From NCBI RefSeq assembly GCF_030849505.1, contig NZ_JAUJFI010000003.1:1-64000 (forward strand): a stretch of 64,000 bases of DNA, in the 5' to 3' direction. Both the position numbers and the translations under genes were made by a program. The stretch comes from Azospirillum isscasi. Lineage in GTDB: Bacteria; Pseudomonadota; Alphaproteobacteria; Azospirillales; Azospirillaceae. This document shows positions 45,873 through 57,415 of the stretch, piece after piece. The notes under the pieces are model-generated. The model was not told the DNA's origin and searched no databases. It saw nothing but the letters and a program-made list of their open reading frames with translations. Within the stretch, counting starts at the first letter, position 1. Every line of letters begins with the position of its first letter.

Positions 45873-46385
45873 TCAGTTGCACTGTCCCACGGATTTCTCC
45901 GCGCAAACGGTCGTGCCGTCGATCCAGGTGGCGCCCGACAGGTCGGCGTGCCGCAGATCCGCCCCGCCCAGCCGCGCGCCGGTGAAATCGGCCTTTTGCA
46001 GGACGGCGTTCACCAGCTTCGCGTTGCGCAGGTCCGCCTCCTTCAGCGACGCCCCGGTCAGGTCGGCGCGGGTGAAGTCGGCTTCGATCAGGCGGGCGCC
46101 GTCGAGCTTCACGCCCGGCATGGTGGCGCTGAAGAATTTCGCCCGGTAGCCGTCGGTTTCCGTCAGGTCGGCGTCCTTCAGCGTGGCCCGCTGGAAGGTG
46201 GCGTCGCGCAGCATGGCTCCGGACAGCTTCGCGCCCGACAGATCGCGCCCATCGAAGTAGCAGCGGCGCCAGTTCGCCTTCGGCTGCGCCGGGTCGGTGC
46301 ATTCGGCCAGTGCGGCGGAGGGGACCAGGGTGGTGCCCAGGAAGGTGGCAAGTACCGCGAAGGCGGCGAAAATTGTCGTCTTCAT
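45873..46385 (-). CDS. Secreted pentapeptide-repeat protein
   Basis: 170 residues from ATG 46385. A signal peptide (cleavage near AALAE) is followed by a cysteine pair (CTDPAQ... RRCYF) and about 17 pentapeptide repeats of A(D/N)LxX type (DLSGAKLSGAMLRDATFQRATLKDADL and onward), which fold into a right-handed quadrilateral beta-helix. A final disulfide pair may be formed by CAEKSVGQC. It is predicted to be periplasmic. Function is unknown; the family includes proteins that mimic DNA, but this one is exported. Confidence 0.85.
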   Translation of the reverse strand: MKTTIFAAFAVLATFLGTTLVPSAALAECTDPAQPKANWRRCYFDGRDLSGAKLSGAMLRDATFQRATLKDADLTETDGYRAKFFSATMPGVKLDGARLIEADFTRADLTGASLKEADLRNAKLVNAVLQKADFTGARLGGADLRHADLSGATWIDGTTVCAEKSVGQCN

Positions 46386-46465
46386 GCGCCAACAGATAGT
46401 GTCGCTCAGGCCCAATAACAAAGGGTTCCCCACGACAAAAGACCACGCGGGACAGCGACGTACGG

Positions 46466-46960
46466 TCACGCCCCCTTCGATGTCCGCAGCCCGACCGAAC
46501 GCCCGGCCTGCGGCGGCACGGGCAGAGCCGCGTGTTCCGCCGTGGTGCGGGCCAGCCGTTCCACCGTTTCCGGAGCCAGGGGCACCGACCGGCGTTCCGT
46601 CAGGTCGACATGGACCAGAACGAACTCCGCCGTGGCGGCGAGGAAGCCGTCCTCCTCGTGGCGCATTTCATGGAACAGGTGCAGCCGCTTGGCGTCGCCC
46701 CCCAGGATGAGCGACGCGAAGGTCAGCCCGTCGCCCTCCGTCACCTCGCGGGCGTAGGTCAGATGCGCCTCGACGGCGAACATCGACCGCCCCTCGCCCT
46801 CCGCATAGTCCTTGCCGATCCCGAAATGGTCGAGGACGGCATCGGTCGCGTGATCGAAGGCAAGCAGATAGTAGGCCACGTTCATGTGGCCGTTGTAGTC
46901 GATCCACTCCGGGCGGACCGTCTCGCGGTGGAGGTTCAGCGGGGCTGGCGAATGGTTCAT
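46466..46960 (-). CDS. Acyl-CoA thioesterase family protein (hotdog fold)
   Basis: 164 residues. The hotdog signature is WIDYNGHMNVAYYLLAFDHATDAVLDHFG (~19-47), with the usual Asp near the start and the long central helix, then MFAVEAHLTYAREVTEGDGL and HLFHEMRHEEDGFLAATAEFVLVHVDL. It resembles 4HBT/carnitine-operon thioesterases that hydrolyse acyl- or betainyl-CoA. Substrate unknown. It lies alone, with 80 bases before the pentapeptide gene and 50 bases after the HEPN gene. Confidence 0.88.
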   Translation of the reverse strand: MNHSPAPLNLHRETVRPEWIDYNGHMNVAYYLLAFDHATDAVLDHFGIGKDYAEGEGRSMFAVEAHLTYAREVTEGDGLTFASLILGGDAKRLHLFHEMRHEEDGFLAATAEFVLVHVDLTERRSVPLAPETVERLARTTAEHAALPVPPQAGRSVGLRTSKGA

Positions 46961-47010
46961 GCCCCCAAGGATAAGCGAAGCCGCCGCGCATTGGGAACCG
47001 GCTTGTATGG

Positions 47011-47415
47011 TCAGCCGGGCAGGTTCAGGAACCGCATGACCTCCATCCGCACCGCCTGGATCTCCGACAGCCAGGACGCGGCCTCTTCCAAAGTCGGATC
47101 ATCGGACACATCGCTCGCTTCGCCGGGATAGCGGTACAACGTCGCATAAGCGGTGAACTTTCCAAGGACGCACAGCGGCCCACGCGCCGGCTCGCCTGCC
47201 GGAATTCGCATGATGAGGGAGTCGATGTCGTGCGTCTTTGAAAAATCGATGTTCAAGGAAACCAACACCGCCTTGACCAGTTTCTCAGCCGCCTGTTGGC
47301 AATGATACGTGGCCGCCTTGATGGCCGGGCGATCCGACGCGAGGCAAAGCTCAACCGCGCGGATGTCCTCATCGACCGTGGCGATCCAGTCCCCCGGGCC
47401 GACCCTATGCGCCAT
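47011..47415 (-). CDS. HEPN domain protein (partner of MNT nucleotidyltransferase)
   Basis: 134 residues from ATG 47415, overlapping the upstream MNT gene by 11 bases. The HEPN helical core is visible: ATYHCQQAAEKLVKAVLVSLN then FSKTHDIDSLI, the C-terminal HEPN subgroup. The strict R-x4-6-H RNase motif seen in toxic HEPN proteins is not clear, so toxicity is uncertain. HEPN/MNT pairs are known as toxin-antitoxin modules in which the MNT protein inactivates HEPN by nucleotidylation. Gene order (MNT first) and overlap fit such a module. Confidence 0.85.
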   Translation of the reverse strand: MAHRVGPGDWIATVDEDIRAVELCLASDRPAIKAATYHCQQAAEKLVKAVLVSLNIDFSKTHDIDSLIMRIPAGEPARGPLCVLGKFTAYATLYRYPGEASDVSDDPTLEEAASWLSEIQAVRMEVMRFLNLPG

Positions 47416-47734
47416 AGACGCGCACCCCTTCACGGACCGCTTTGTAGCTGAGCGTGCCGACCTGCTCCCTGTTCGCCTCGAAGAAGGATCGCCGACACGG
47501 GATGACGTCCGCCGGGATGCCCGTCCCGGCCTTCGCAGCCTGCGCATAGACGGCGGAGCGATGCTCCCGTGGCGCATCGTCCGGCACCACGACCAGCAGG
47601 TCGTAATCGCTGTCCTCGCGCGCGTCGCCGCGCGCCCGGCTGCCGAACAGATAGACGGCTTCCGGTTTCAGGGCCGGGACGATCCGGTCCAGCAGGATTT
47701 GCAGCTTCTGGTCAACCACCGCCATCGGAACCAT
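47405..47734 (-). CDS. MNT-type minimal nucleotidyltransferase
   Basis: 109 residues. A single nucleotidyltransferase domain: VYLFGSRARGDAREDSDYDLLVVV with Gly31-Ser32 and the metal-binding Asp43/Asp45. ATG 47734 follows GGAGG by 10 bases; an in-frame ATG at 47725 is an alternative. It overlaps the HEPN gene by 11 bases. In known modules the MNT protein is the antitoxin and transfers AMP to HEPN. A hairpin separates it from metH upstream. Confidence 0.87.
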   Translation of the reverse strand: MVPMAVVDQKLQILLDRIVPALKPEAVYLFGSRARGDAREDSDYDLLVVVPDDAPREHRSAVYAQAAKAGTGIPADVIPCRRSFFEANREQVGTLSYKAVREGVRVYGA

Positions 47735-47743
47735 CCTGAGGGT

Positions 47744-47777
47744 GCCTCCGCTCCCATCATAACACGGGAACGGAGGC
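47744..47777 (-). terminator. Hairpin after metH
   Basis: GCCTCCGCTCCC (47744-47755) pairs with GGGAACGGAGGC (47766-47777) with one mismatch, 26 bases after the metH stop and just before the MNT start. No U-tract. Probable metH terminator; it also insulates the HEPN/MNT pair. Confidence 0.55.
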
Positions 47778-47802
47778 GATGCCCCGGTTCAGGCGTGCCG
47801 CA

Positions 47803-50800
47803 TCACACGCTGAAATACTTCGCCCGCGGATGGTGCAGCACGATGGCCGAGGTGCTCTGCTCCGGGTGAAGCTGGTGCTCGTCGGACATCTCCACGCCGA
47901 TCCGCCCGGCGTCGAGGAGCTTCAGAAGCTGCTCCTGGTCGGCGAGGTTCGGGCAGGCCGGGTAGCCGAAGCTGTAGCGGCTGCCGCGGTAGGCCTGCTG
48001 CAGCAGCTTCTCCTTGTCGCGGCTGTCCTCGGCGCCGTAGCCCAGCTCGGCGCGGATGCGGGCATGGACGTATTCCGCCATGGCCTCGGTCATCTCCACC
48101 GACAGGCCGTGCAGGTAGAGATAGTCCTGGTAGCGGTTCTCCGCGAACCAGTCCCGCGCCACGTCGGCGCAATGCTGGCCCATGGTGACGATCTGGAGGC
48201 CCAGCACGTCCCGCTCTCCGTCGTTCACATCGCGCAGGAAGTCGGCGATGCACTCCCCATCCTCCTTGCCCTGGCGCGGCAGGGTGAAACGGGCGACCTC
48301 GCTGGCACCGTCCTCGGCAAACAGGATGACGTCGTCGCCATCGGCCGCCGCCTTCCAGTAGCCGTAGACGGCCTGGGGCCGCAGGATCTCCTCCTTGGCG
48401 GCGATCTGGAGGATGCGGTCGAGCACCGGGCGAAGCTCCTTCTTCGCCCACTCCTTGAACTCCTCGAAGGACTTGCCGTCCTTCCGGTAGCCCCACTGGA
48501 GCTGATAGAGCATCCGCTCGTTCAGGTAGGTGACCAACGTCTTCAGCGGGACATGCTCGATGACCTTCGGCCCCCAGAAGGGCGGGGTCGGCACCGGCAC
48601 GCCCTCGGCCAGACGGGTGCGGCGGGCGCGGGCGGCGTCCTTGTCCACCGGGCCGACCGTGGCGCTGGTCGCCTGCCCCAGCACGCGGCGGCGGTTGACC
48701 GCCCGGCCCGCCCGCTTGGCCTGCTGGATGGCGAGCTGCTGGTCGAAGCTGCCGCCGACCACCTGATCCATCAGGGTCAGCCCGTCGAAGGCGTCGCCCG
48801 CATAGGCGACGCGGCCCGAGCCGTAGGAGGCCACGCAATCCGTCTCCACATAGGCGCGGGTCAGCGCGGCGCCGCCGAGCAGGACCGGCACCTCCAGCCC
48901 CTCGCGGGTCATCTCCTCCAGGTTCTCGCGCATGACGACGGTGGACTTCACCAGCAGGCCGGACATGCCCACGGCGTCGGCCTTGTGCTCCTTCGCCGCC
49001 TGGATGATCGCGCCGACCGGCTGCTTGATGCCCAGGTTGACGACCTTGTAGCCGTTGTTGGTCAGGATGATGTCCACGAGGTTCTTGCCGATGTCGTGGA
49101 CGTCGCCCTTCACGGTGGCCAGCACCATGGTGCCCTTCTGCTGGCCGTCCAGCTTCTCCATGTGCGGCTCCAGCCACGCCACGGCGGCCTTCATGGTCTC
49201 CGCGGACTGGAGCACGAAGGGAAGCTGCATCTTGCCGGCGCCGAACAGCTCGCCCACCACCTTCATGCCGTCCAGCAGGTAGGTGTTGATGATCTCCAGC
49301 GGCGGATGGGTCTTCATCGCCTCGGCGAGATCGTCCTCCAGACCGGTGCGGTCGCCGTCGACGATGCGCTCCTTCAGCCGTTCCTCGACCGTCTCGGCGC
49401 GGGCCTTCTTCTTGGCGTCCGCGGCCTTGCGGCCCTCGAACAGCGCGATGAAGGACTGGAGCGGGTCGTAGCCTTCGGCGCGGCGGTCGAAGATCAGGTC
49501 CTCGGCGGTCTTGACCTCCTTTTCGGGGATCAGGTGCAGCGGCATGATCTTCGACACATGCACGATGGCGCCGGTCATGCCGCGCTTCACCGCATGGTCG
49601 AGGAAGACGGAGTTCAGGACGTGGCGGGCCGCCGCGTTCAGGCCGAAGGAGACGTTCGACAGGCCCAGGATGATCTGGCAGCCGGGCATCTCGCGGGAGA
49701 TCGCCTCGATGCCCTCCAGCGTCCAGATGGCCAGCTTGCGGTCGTCCTCGTTGCCGGTGGCGATGGTGAAGGTCAGCGGGTCGAACAGCAGGTCGTGGGC
49801 CGGCAGGCCGTATTCGTTGACCGCGAGGTCATAGAGGCGCTTGGCGATGGCGAGCTTGCGCTCCGGCGTCTTCGCCATGCCCTCCTCGTCGATGGTCAGC
49901 GCGATCACCGCCGCGCCGAACTTCTTGGCCAGCGCCAGTCGCTTGCGGGCCGGTTCCTCGCCGTCCTCGAAGTTGATGGAGTTGACGATCGCCTTGCCGC
50001 CGTAAAGCGCCAGCGCCTTCTCCAGAACGATGTATTCGGTGGAGTCGATGACCAGCGGCGCCGTGACCGAGCCGGAGAAGCGCTGGACGACCGCCTGCAT
50101 CTCCGCCACCTCGTCGCGCCCGACGAAGGCGGTGCAGACGTCCAGCGTGTGGCTGCCCTCCTTCACCTGCTCGCGGGCCATCTCGACGCAGCCGTCCCAG
50201 TCGTTCCTCTCCTGAAGCTCGCGCCACTTCTTCGAGCCGTTGGCGTTGCAGCGCTCGCCGATGGCGAAGAAGGCGTTCTCCTGGCGCAGCGTGACCTGGG
50301 AGTAGAGCGAGGCGACCGCCGGCACCCAATGGACCGTGCGGCCCTTCGGGTTCGGGCGGTGCGAGCCCGCCGGGGCCAGCTTGCGCAGCATCTGGTTGGC
50401 CGCCGCGATGTGCGGGACGTTGGTGCCGCAGCAGCCGCCGACGAGGTTCACCCCGTCCTCGGTCACGAAGCGCTCCAGCCAGTGGGCGAAGTCCTCGGCG
50501 CGCAGCGGGTAGTGGGTCTTGCCGTCCACCAGCTCCGGCAGGCCGGCGTTGGGCTGCACGGAGACGAGGCCCGGCCAGTTCTGGGTCAGCCACTTCACAT
50601 GCTCGCTCATCTCCAGCGGGCCGGTGGCGCAGTTCAGCCCCATCAGCGGCACGTCCAGCGCCTGGATCACCGTCGCCGCCGCGGCGATGTCGGTGCCGAC
50701 CAGCAGCGTGCCGGTCGTCTCCACCGTCACCTGCACGAAGACCGGCGTGTCGGTGCCGGCCTCGGCGCGGGCGCGCTTGATGCCGTTGACCGCGGCCTTG

Positions 50801-51294
50801 ATCTGCAACGGGTCCTGGCAGGTCTCCACCAGGATGGCGTCGGCGCCGCCGGCGATCAGGCCCGCCGCCTGGACGAAGAAGCTGTCCTCAAGCTCCTGAT
50901 AGGGGATGTGCCCCAGGCTGGGCAGCTTGGTGCCCGGCCCGACCGAGCCGATGACGAAGCGCGGCTGGCCGTCCTTGAAGGTTTCCGCCGCCTCGCGCGC
51001 CAGTTCGACGGCGCGCTGGTTGATCTCGAACGCCTTCTCGGAGATGCCGAACTCGCCCAGCGTCACCGGGGAGGCGCCGAAGGTGTCGGTCTCCACCATG
51101 TCCGCGCCGGCCTCGTAATAGCCGCGGTGGATTTCCCGCACGATGTCCGGGCGCGACAGCGGCAGGATGTCGGTGCAGTTCTCGTGCCCCCAATAATCCT
51201 TCTCCACGTCGAGATCGAGCGCCTGGATGCGGCTGCCGAACCCGCCGTCGCAGAGCAGGACGCGGTCGCGGAGAGTGTCGAGAATGTGCGGCAT
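47803..51294 (-). CDS. metH: Cobalamin-dependent methionine synthase
   Basis: 1163 residues in the usual four modules. Homocysteine domain: LLCDGGFGSRIQAL, with zinc cysteines in GLNCATGP and VGGCCGTN. Methyltetrahydrofolate (pterin) domain from FFAIGERCNANGSKKWRE. Cobalamin domain with the His ligand in KGDVHDIGKNLVDIIL and a GMSGLLVKST segment. C-terminal SAM-binding reactivation domain ending near YSFGYPACPNLADQ. It transfers a methyl group from methyl-THF to homocysteine. metF, which supplies methyl-THF, lies just upstream in the same direction. No cobalamin riboswitch was seen in front of it. Confidence 0.97.
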   Translation of the reverse strand: MPHILDTLRDRVLLCDGGFGSRIQALDLDVEKDYWGHENCTDILPLSRPDIVREIHRGYYEAGADMVETDTFGASPVTLGEFGISEKAFEINQRAVELAREAAETFKDGQPRFVIGSVGPGTKLPSLGHIPYQELEDSFFVQAAGLIAGGADAILVETCQDPLQIKAAVNGIKRARAEAGTDTPVFVQVTVETTGTLLVGTDIAAAATVIQALDVPLMGLNCATGPLEMSEHVKWLTQNWPGLVSVQPNAGLPELVDGKTHYPLRAEDFAHWLERFVTEDGVNLVGGCCGTNVPHIAAANQMLRKLAPAGSHRPNPKGRTVHWVPAVASLYSQVTLRQENAFFAIGERCNANGSKKWRELQERNDWDGCVEMAREQVKEGSHTLDVCTAFVGRDEVAEMQAVVQRFSGSVTAPLVIDSTEYIVLEKALALYGGKAIVNSINFEDGEEPARKRLALAKKFGAAVIALTIDEEGMAKTPERKLAIAKRLYDLAVNEYGLPAHDLLFDPLTFTIATGNEDDRKLAIWTLEGIEAISREMPGCQIILGLSNVSFGLNAAARHVLNSVFLDHAVKRGMTGAIVHVSKIMPLHLIPEKEVKTAEDLIFDRRAEGYDPLQSFIALFEGRKAADAKKKARAETVEERLKERIVDGDRTGLEDDLAEAMKTHPPLEIINTYLLDGMKVVGELFGAGKMQLPFVLQSAETMKAAVAWLEPHMEKLDGQQKGTMVLATVKGDVHDIGKNLVDIILTNNGYKVVNLGIKQPVGAIIQAAKEHKADAVGMSGLLVKSTVVMRENLEEMTREGLEVPVLLGGAALTRAYVETDCVASYGSGRVAYAGDAFDGLTLMDQVVGGSFDQQLAIQQAKRAGRAVNRRRVLGQATSATVGPVDKDAARARRTRLAEGVPVPTPPFWGPKVIEHVPLKTLVTYLNERMLYQLQWGYRKDGKSFEEFKEWAKKELRPVLDRILQIAAKEEILRPQAVYGYWKAAADGDDVILFAEDGASEVARFTLPRQGKEDGECIADFLRDVNDGERDVLGLQIVTMGQHCADVARDWFAENRYQDYLYLHGLSVEMTEAMAEYVHARIRAELGYGAEDSRDKEKLLQQAYRGSRYSFGYPACPNLADQEQLLKLLDAGRIGVEMSDEHQLHPEQSTSAIVLHHPRAKYFSV

Positions 51295-51354
51295 GGGAAG
51301 GTCGGGTCCGTTTCGGAAGGAAGGTCGGGCGGAAAGGTTCGGAGATTCAGAGGT

Positions 51355-51828
51355 TCAGTCGAGGCCGTGGCGGTTCGCCGGCCACCAGCCTTCATCGAGC
51401 AGGTGCTCGAGCGCATAGGGGCAATCGGACGGAAGGTCCCGTTCATCGACGCGATCCTGTCCGAGCCCGTCGATGGCGAGGCCGCGGCCACGGTGGAACG
51501 CCAACGGAAGATCCACATGGCCCTTCAGGCTGGGGCTGTCGGCCAACGCATCGACCGCGGCCGCACGCTGCTCGCGTACAGACTTCCGCCAGCCGCTGCG
51601 CGGGTCGGAGGCCGGGGAGAATTCCAGTTTCAGCAGATGTTCGATGACATGGGCAAGGTGGCTGCTGATCGCGCGCCGGTCGTTCCTGCCCATGTCCTCG
51701 ATCTCCTCCGCCACATGATCCCAGTCGATGGGCGTGTTCAGGCGTTCGCGGGCGGCTTCGCGGAGGAGGCGCGCCTGTTCCTGGGTCCAGGCGTAGAAGT
51801 CGTCGTCGTATCCGATCCGGCTGTCCAT
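51355..51828 (-). CDS. DUF29 family protein
   Basis: 157 residues with the DUF29 pattern: YDDDFYAWTQEQARLLRE at the N-terminus, WDHVAEEIEDMGRNDRRAISSHLAHVIEHLLKLEFSP (across ~36-72) and a C-terminal CPYALEHLLDEGWWP. DUF29 proteins are abundant in cyanobacteria and some alphaproteobacteria, usually in many copies; function unknown. It lies between metF and metH on the same strand, 60 bases ahead of metH. A link to methionine synthesis is not supported by anything but position. Confidence 0.88.
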   Translation of the reverse strand: MDSRIGYDDDFYAWTQEQARLLREAARERLNTPIDWDHVAEEIEDMGRNDRRAISSHLAHVIEHLLKLEFSPASDPRSGWRKSVREQRAAAVDALADSPSLKGHVDLPLAFHRGRGLAIDGLGQDRVDERDLPSDCPYALEHLLDEGWWPANRHGLD

Positions 51829-51881
51829 GGCCCTTCCTCCGCGACCGCGATCATCCGCAACACCCTAACATAGGGGCGCGG

Positions 51882-54925
<3,044 letters not shown>

Positions 54926-55019
54926 GGAGGCGGCCTGCCGCGGTCGCGACCGCCGGCACTCGATCCTTTGACCGATTGAGTGTTGACAAAGCCCCCGCGG
55001 CAGCCACTTTTGCCTTGCC

Positions 55020-55637
55020 ATGCTGACACGTCGCCTGTTTCTCGTGTGCGCGGCCCTGCTCGCGGTGAGCAGCTGGGCCGCCCGTCCCGCCGCCGCACAG
55101 TCGGCCGATCCGGGCGCAACCGCGTTCATCCAGTCGCTGGGGAACGAGGCCGTCGCCACCTTCTCGAACAAGAGCCTGTCGCGCGAACAGGCGGTGCAGC
55201 GCTTCCGCAACCTGCTCTACCAAGGCTTCGACGTGGCCTACATCGGGCGCTGGGTGCTGGGCCGCTACTGGAACTCCGCCACGCCGCAGCAGCATGACGA
55301 ATACCAGAAGCTGTTCGAGCGGCTGATCGTCAACACCTACGCCGACCGCTTCGTCGAGTATTCGGGCGAGACCTTCCGGATCACCGGGTCCCGCGTGGAA
55401 GGCGAAGCGGACACGATGGTCACCACCCAGATCGTCCGCCCAAGCGGCCCGCCGGTGAATGTGGACTGGCGCGTGCGCAAGCGCGACGCCGCCTACAAGA
55501 TCATCGACGTGGTGGTCGAAGGCGTCAGCATGGGCGTGACCCAGCGTCAGGAATTCGCCTCCGTCATCAGCCAGAACGGCGGGCGGGTCGAAGGGTTGCT
55601 CCAGGCGCTCCGCCAGAAGGTGGGCAACGCGGGCTGA
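55020..55637 (+). CDS. mlaC: MlaC family periplasmic phospholipid-binding protein
   Basis: 205 residues with a signal peptide (twin-Arg-like MLTRRLFLV, cleavage after AAAQ). The MlaC/Ttg2D fold is seen in FRNLLYQGFDVAYIGRWVLGRYWNSATPQQHDEYQKLF (across ~62-100), LIVNTYADRFVEYSGE, VDWRVRKRDAAYKIIDVVVEGVSM and QRQEFASVISQNGG. It ferries phospholipid between MlaA and the inner-membrane MlaFEDB complex. It lies 94 bases after mlaA and ends at an intrinsic terminator (55681-55705). Confidence 0.95.
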   Translation: MLTRRLFLVCAALLAVSSWAARPAAAQSADPGATAFIQSLGNEAVATFSNKSLSREQAVQRFRNLLYQGFDVAYIGRWVLGRYWNSATPQQHDEYQKLFERLIVNTYADRFVEYSGETFRITGSRVEGEADTMVTTQIVRPSGPPVNVDWRVRKRDAAYKIIDVVVEGVSMGVTQRQEFASVISQNGGRVEGLLQALRQKVGNAG

Positions 55638-55680
55638 CCGGTTCCAGACCAGCCACCCGGCCACACCGGGCCTTTATCAC

Positions 55681-55705
55681 GGGCTGCCTTCGGGCGGCCC
55701 TTTTT
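55681..55705 (+). terminator. Rho-independent terminator after mlaC
   Basis: GGGCTGCC (55681-55688) pairs with GGCGGCCC (55693-55700), including one G-U, around a TTCG tetraloop, followed by TTTTT. It ends the mlaA-mlaC unit 44 bases after the mlaC stop. Confidence 0.92.
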
Positions 55706-55835
55706 CATGCCCTGTTTTCTCTTGCTCCATATTTCATCAAGGTCCAAACGGCGATTCCGTGACGAACCCGTCCGGAAGAGGTATGGTCGCGCGCAAAGCC
55801 ACTCCAGTGTGTTGCAGCAGCGGACGCCCCATCCG

Positions 55836-57317
55836 ATGGCCGACCGGACTCCGAACGAGATCGAAGAGATCAAGGCGATCATCCTCGCCCACCAGACGTG
55901 GCTGAAACGCCGCGGCGGGCGGCGCGCCGACCTCAGCTTCCGCGATCTTTCGAACCTCAACCTCGACCGGGTGAACCTGAACGGGGCGAAGCTGGCCGGG
56001 GCCAACCTGGTGGGGAGCCGGCTCGTCCGGGCCGACCTGTCGCAGGCCGACCTGTTCGGCACCGACATGGAGGGAGCCAACCTGACCGCGGCGACGCTGA
56101 TCGGCGTGGACCTGCGCGGCGCCAACCTGCACCGGGCCGTGCTGACCGACGCCAACCTCCGCGGCGCCGACTTCCGTGCCGGATCGCTGATGAGCGGCGT
56201 GGAGGACAAGCCGCGCAGCGACGGCGTCACCCGCCTGACCGAAGCGAAGATGGAGCGTTCCATCCTGGCCGGCGCGAACTTCACGGGCTGCGACCTCAGC
56301 GGCGCGGACCTGAACGACGCCGACCTGACGGGCGCCGACATGACCGCCGCCGTTCTGGTCGGCGCCGATTTCTGGGGAGCCACGCTGGACGGCGTGACCT
56401 TCGACGGCACGACCATCGACGAGGCGACGCTGGACCGCAACTACCTGCCCGCCTCCCTTCCGGAGAACGCCATCGTCAAGCCGGCCTACAAGTCCATGCC
56501 GTCGGCGGAGTTCCTGGAGGCCGTCGCCGAGCATGAGCGGTGGGTGAACAGCCAGGGGGCGGAGGGGCGCCACCTCGACCTCGACCTCGTGTCGGTGATC
56601 GGGGCGGACCTGACGGGGCGCGTGCTCGCCGCCGCCCGGCTGCGCCGCTGCCGCCTGATGGGCGTCCGGCTGCGCAAGGCCAGCCTGGAGATGGCCGATC
56701 TGTCCTATACGGAGCTGGTCGGGGCAGACCTGACCGAAGCCTGCCTGAACGGCACCAACCTGCGCCGCGCCGGGCTCATCCGCGCCGTTCTGGCACGCGC
56801 GGACGCCCGCCCCGCCCGCCTGTCCGGCGACCGTCCCTGGCCCGCCAACTTCGACGGCGCCAACCTGTCCGGTGCCGACCTGCGCGATGCCCGCATGGAG
56901 GACGCCGTCCTGCGCTCCGCCAGGCTGGCCGGCGCGAAGCTCGACGGCACGGGCATCACCGTGGCGGAGGCCACAGCCCCGCCCCCGCCGCCGGCCCAGG
57001 TGGAACGGCGCACGCAGAAGCGCTACGTCTATCCGAACCTGATCGTCGAGACCGACCGGGGTGCCCACCCAACGCGCAACTGGTCCATCGGCGGCCTCTG
57101 CCTGCGGGTGCCGGACGATCTGTTCCACGAGGGCGAGACGATCGACGCGCGCCTGTCCGTGGAGGGGCGGGACGACGTTACGGCCACCGCGCGGATGGTG
57201 GTCGTGAACGAAGGCGTGGGCAAGGGGCAGGTTTCCGTCCGCTTCCACCAGTACGGCGACGATCTCAAGCTGCTGCTGAAGACGGCCTTCCTGGAGCACC
57301 AGAAGCTGGAAGGATAG
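55836..57317 (+). CDS. Pentapeptide-repeat protein with C-terminal PilZ domain
   Basis: 493 residues, no signal peptide, so cytoplasmic. Two pentapeptide-repeat modules, each opened by a similar helical cap: IKAIILAHQTWLKRRGGRRADL (~10-31) and FLEAVAEHERWVNSQGAEGRHLDL (~228-251). Runs of A(D/N)LxG-type repeats follow each. A Pro-rich linker (PPPPPAQ) leads to a PilZ domain (~390-493) with both c-di-GMP motifs: RxxxR (Arg392-Arg396 in RRTQKR) and NxSxxG (Asn415-Ser417-Gly420 in NWSIGG). It is likely a c-di-GMP receptor that displays a beta-helix scaffold; the output is unknown. ATG 55836 was chosen as the first start with family-like sequence. Confidence 0.88.
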   Translation: MADRTPNEIEEIKAIILAHQTWLKRRGGRRADLSFRDLSNLNLDRVNLNGAKLAGANLVGSRLVRADLSQADLFGTDMEGANLTAATLIGVDLRGANLHRAVLTDANLRGADFRAGSLMSGVEDKPRSDGVTRLTEAKMERSILAGANFTGCDLSGADLNDADLTGADMTAAVLVGADFWGATLDGVTFDGTTIDEATLDRNYLPASLPENAIVKPAYKSMPSAEFLEAVAEHERWVNSQGAEGRHLDLDLVSVIGADLTGRVLAAARLRRCRLMGVRLRKASLEMADLSYTELVGADLTEACLNGTNLRRAGLIRAVLARADARPARLSGDRPWPANFDGANLSGADLRDARMEDAVLRSARLAGAKLDGTGITVAEATAPPPPPAQVERRTQKRYVYPNLIVETDRGAHPTRNWSIGGLCLRVPDDLFHEGETIDARLSVEGRDDVTATARMVVVNEGVGKGQVSVRFHQYGDDLKLLLKTAFLEHQKLEG

Positions 57318-57415
57318 CGGGAAGCGCGCCCTCTCTCCCGCTGCACATGGGGGCCGAGAGGATTTCCCGATCTTGCGTGTGCGTGCTATCGAACGAGGCA
57401 GAACCACGATCCGAG

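Noticed and set aside
51295-51354. A cobalamin or SAM riboswitch in front of metH
   Set aside because: The 60-base gap is too short for either aptamer and lacks their conserved motifs.
47779-51873. A 1364-codon plus-strand open frame opposite metH
   Set aside because: It is the antisense of metH and DUF29; His/Leu/Val/Gly-rich composition is the usual shadow of high-GC coding DNA, with no domain or ribosome site.
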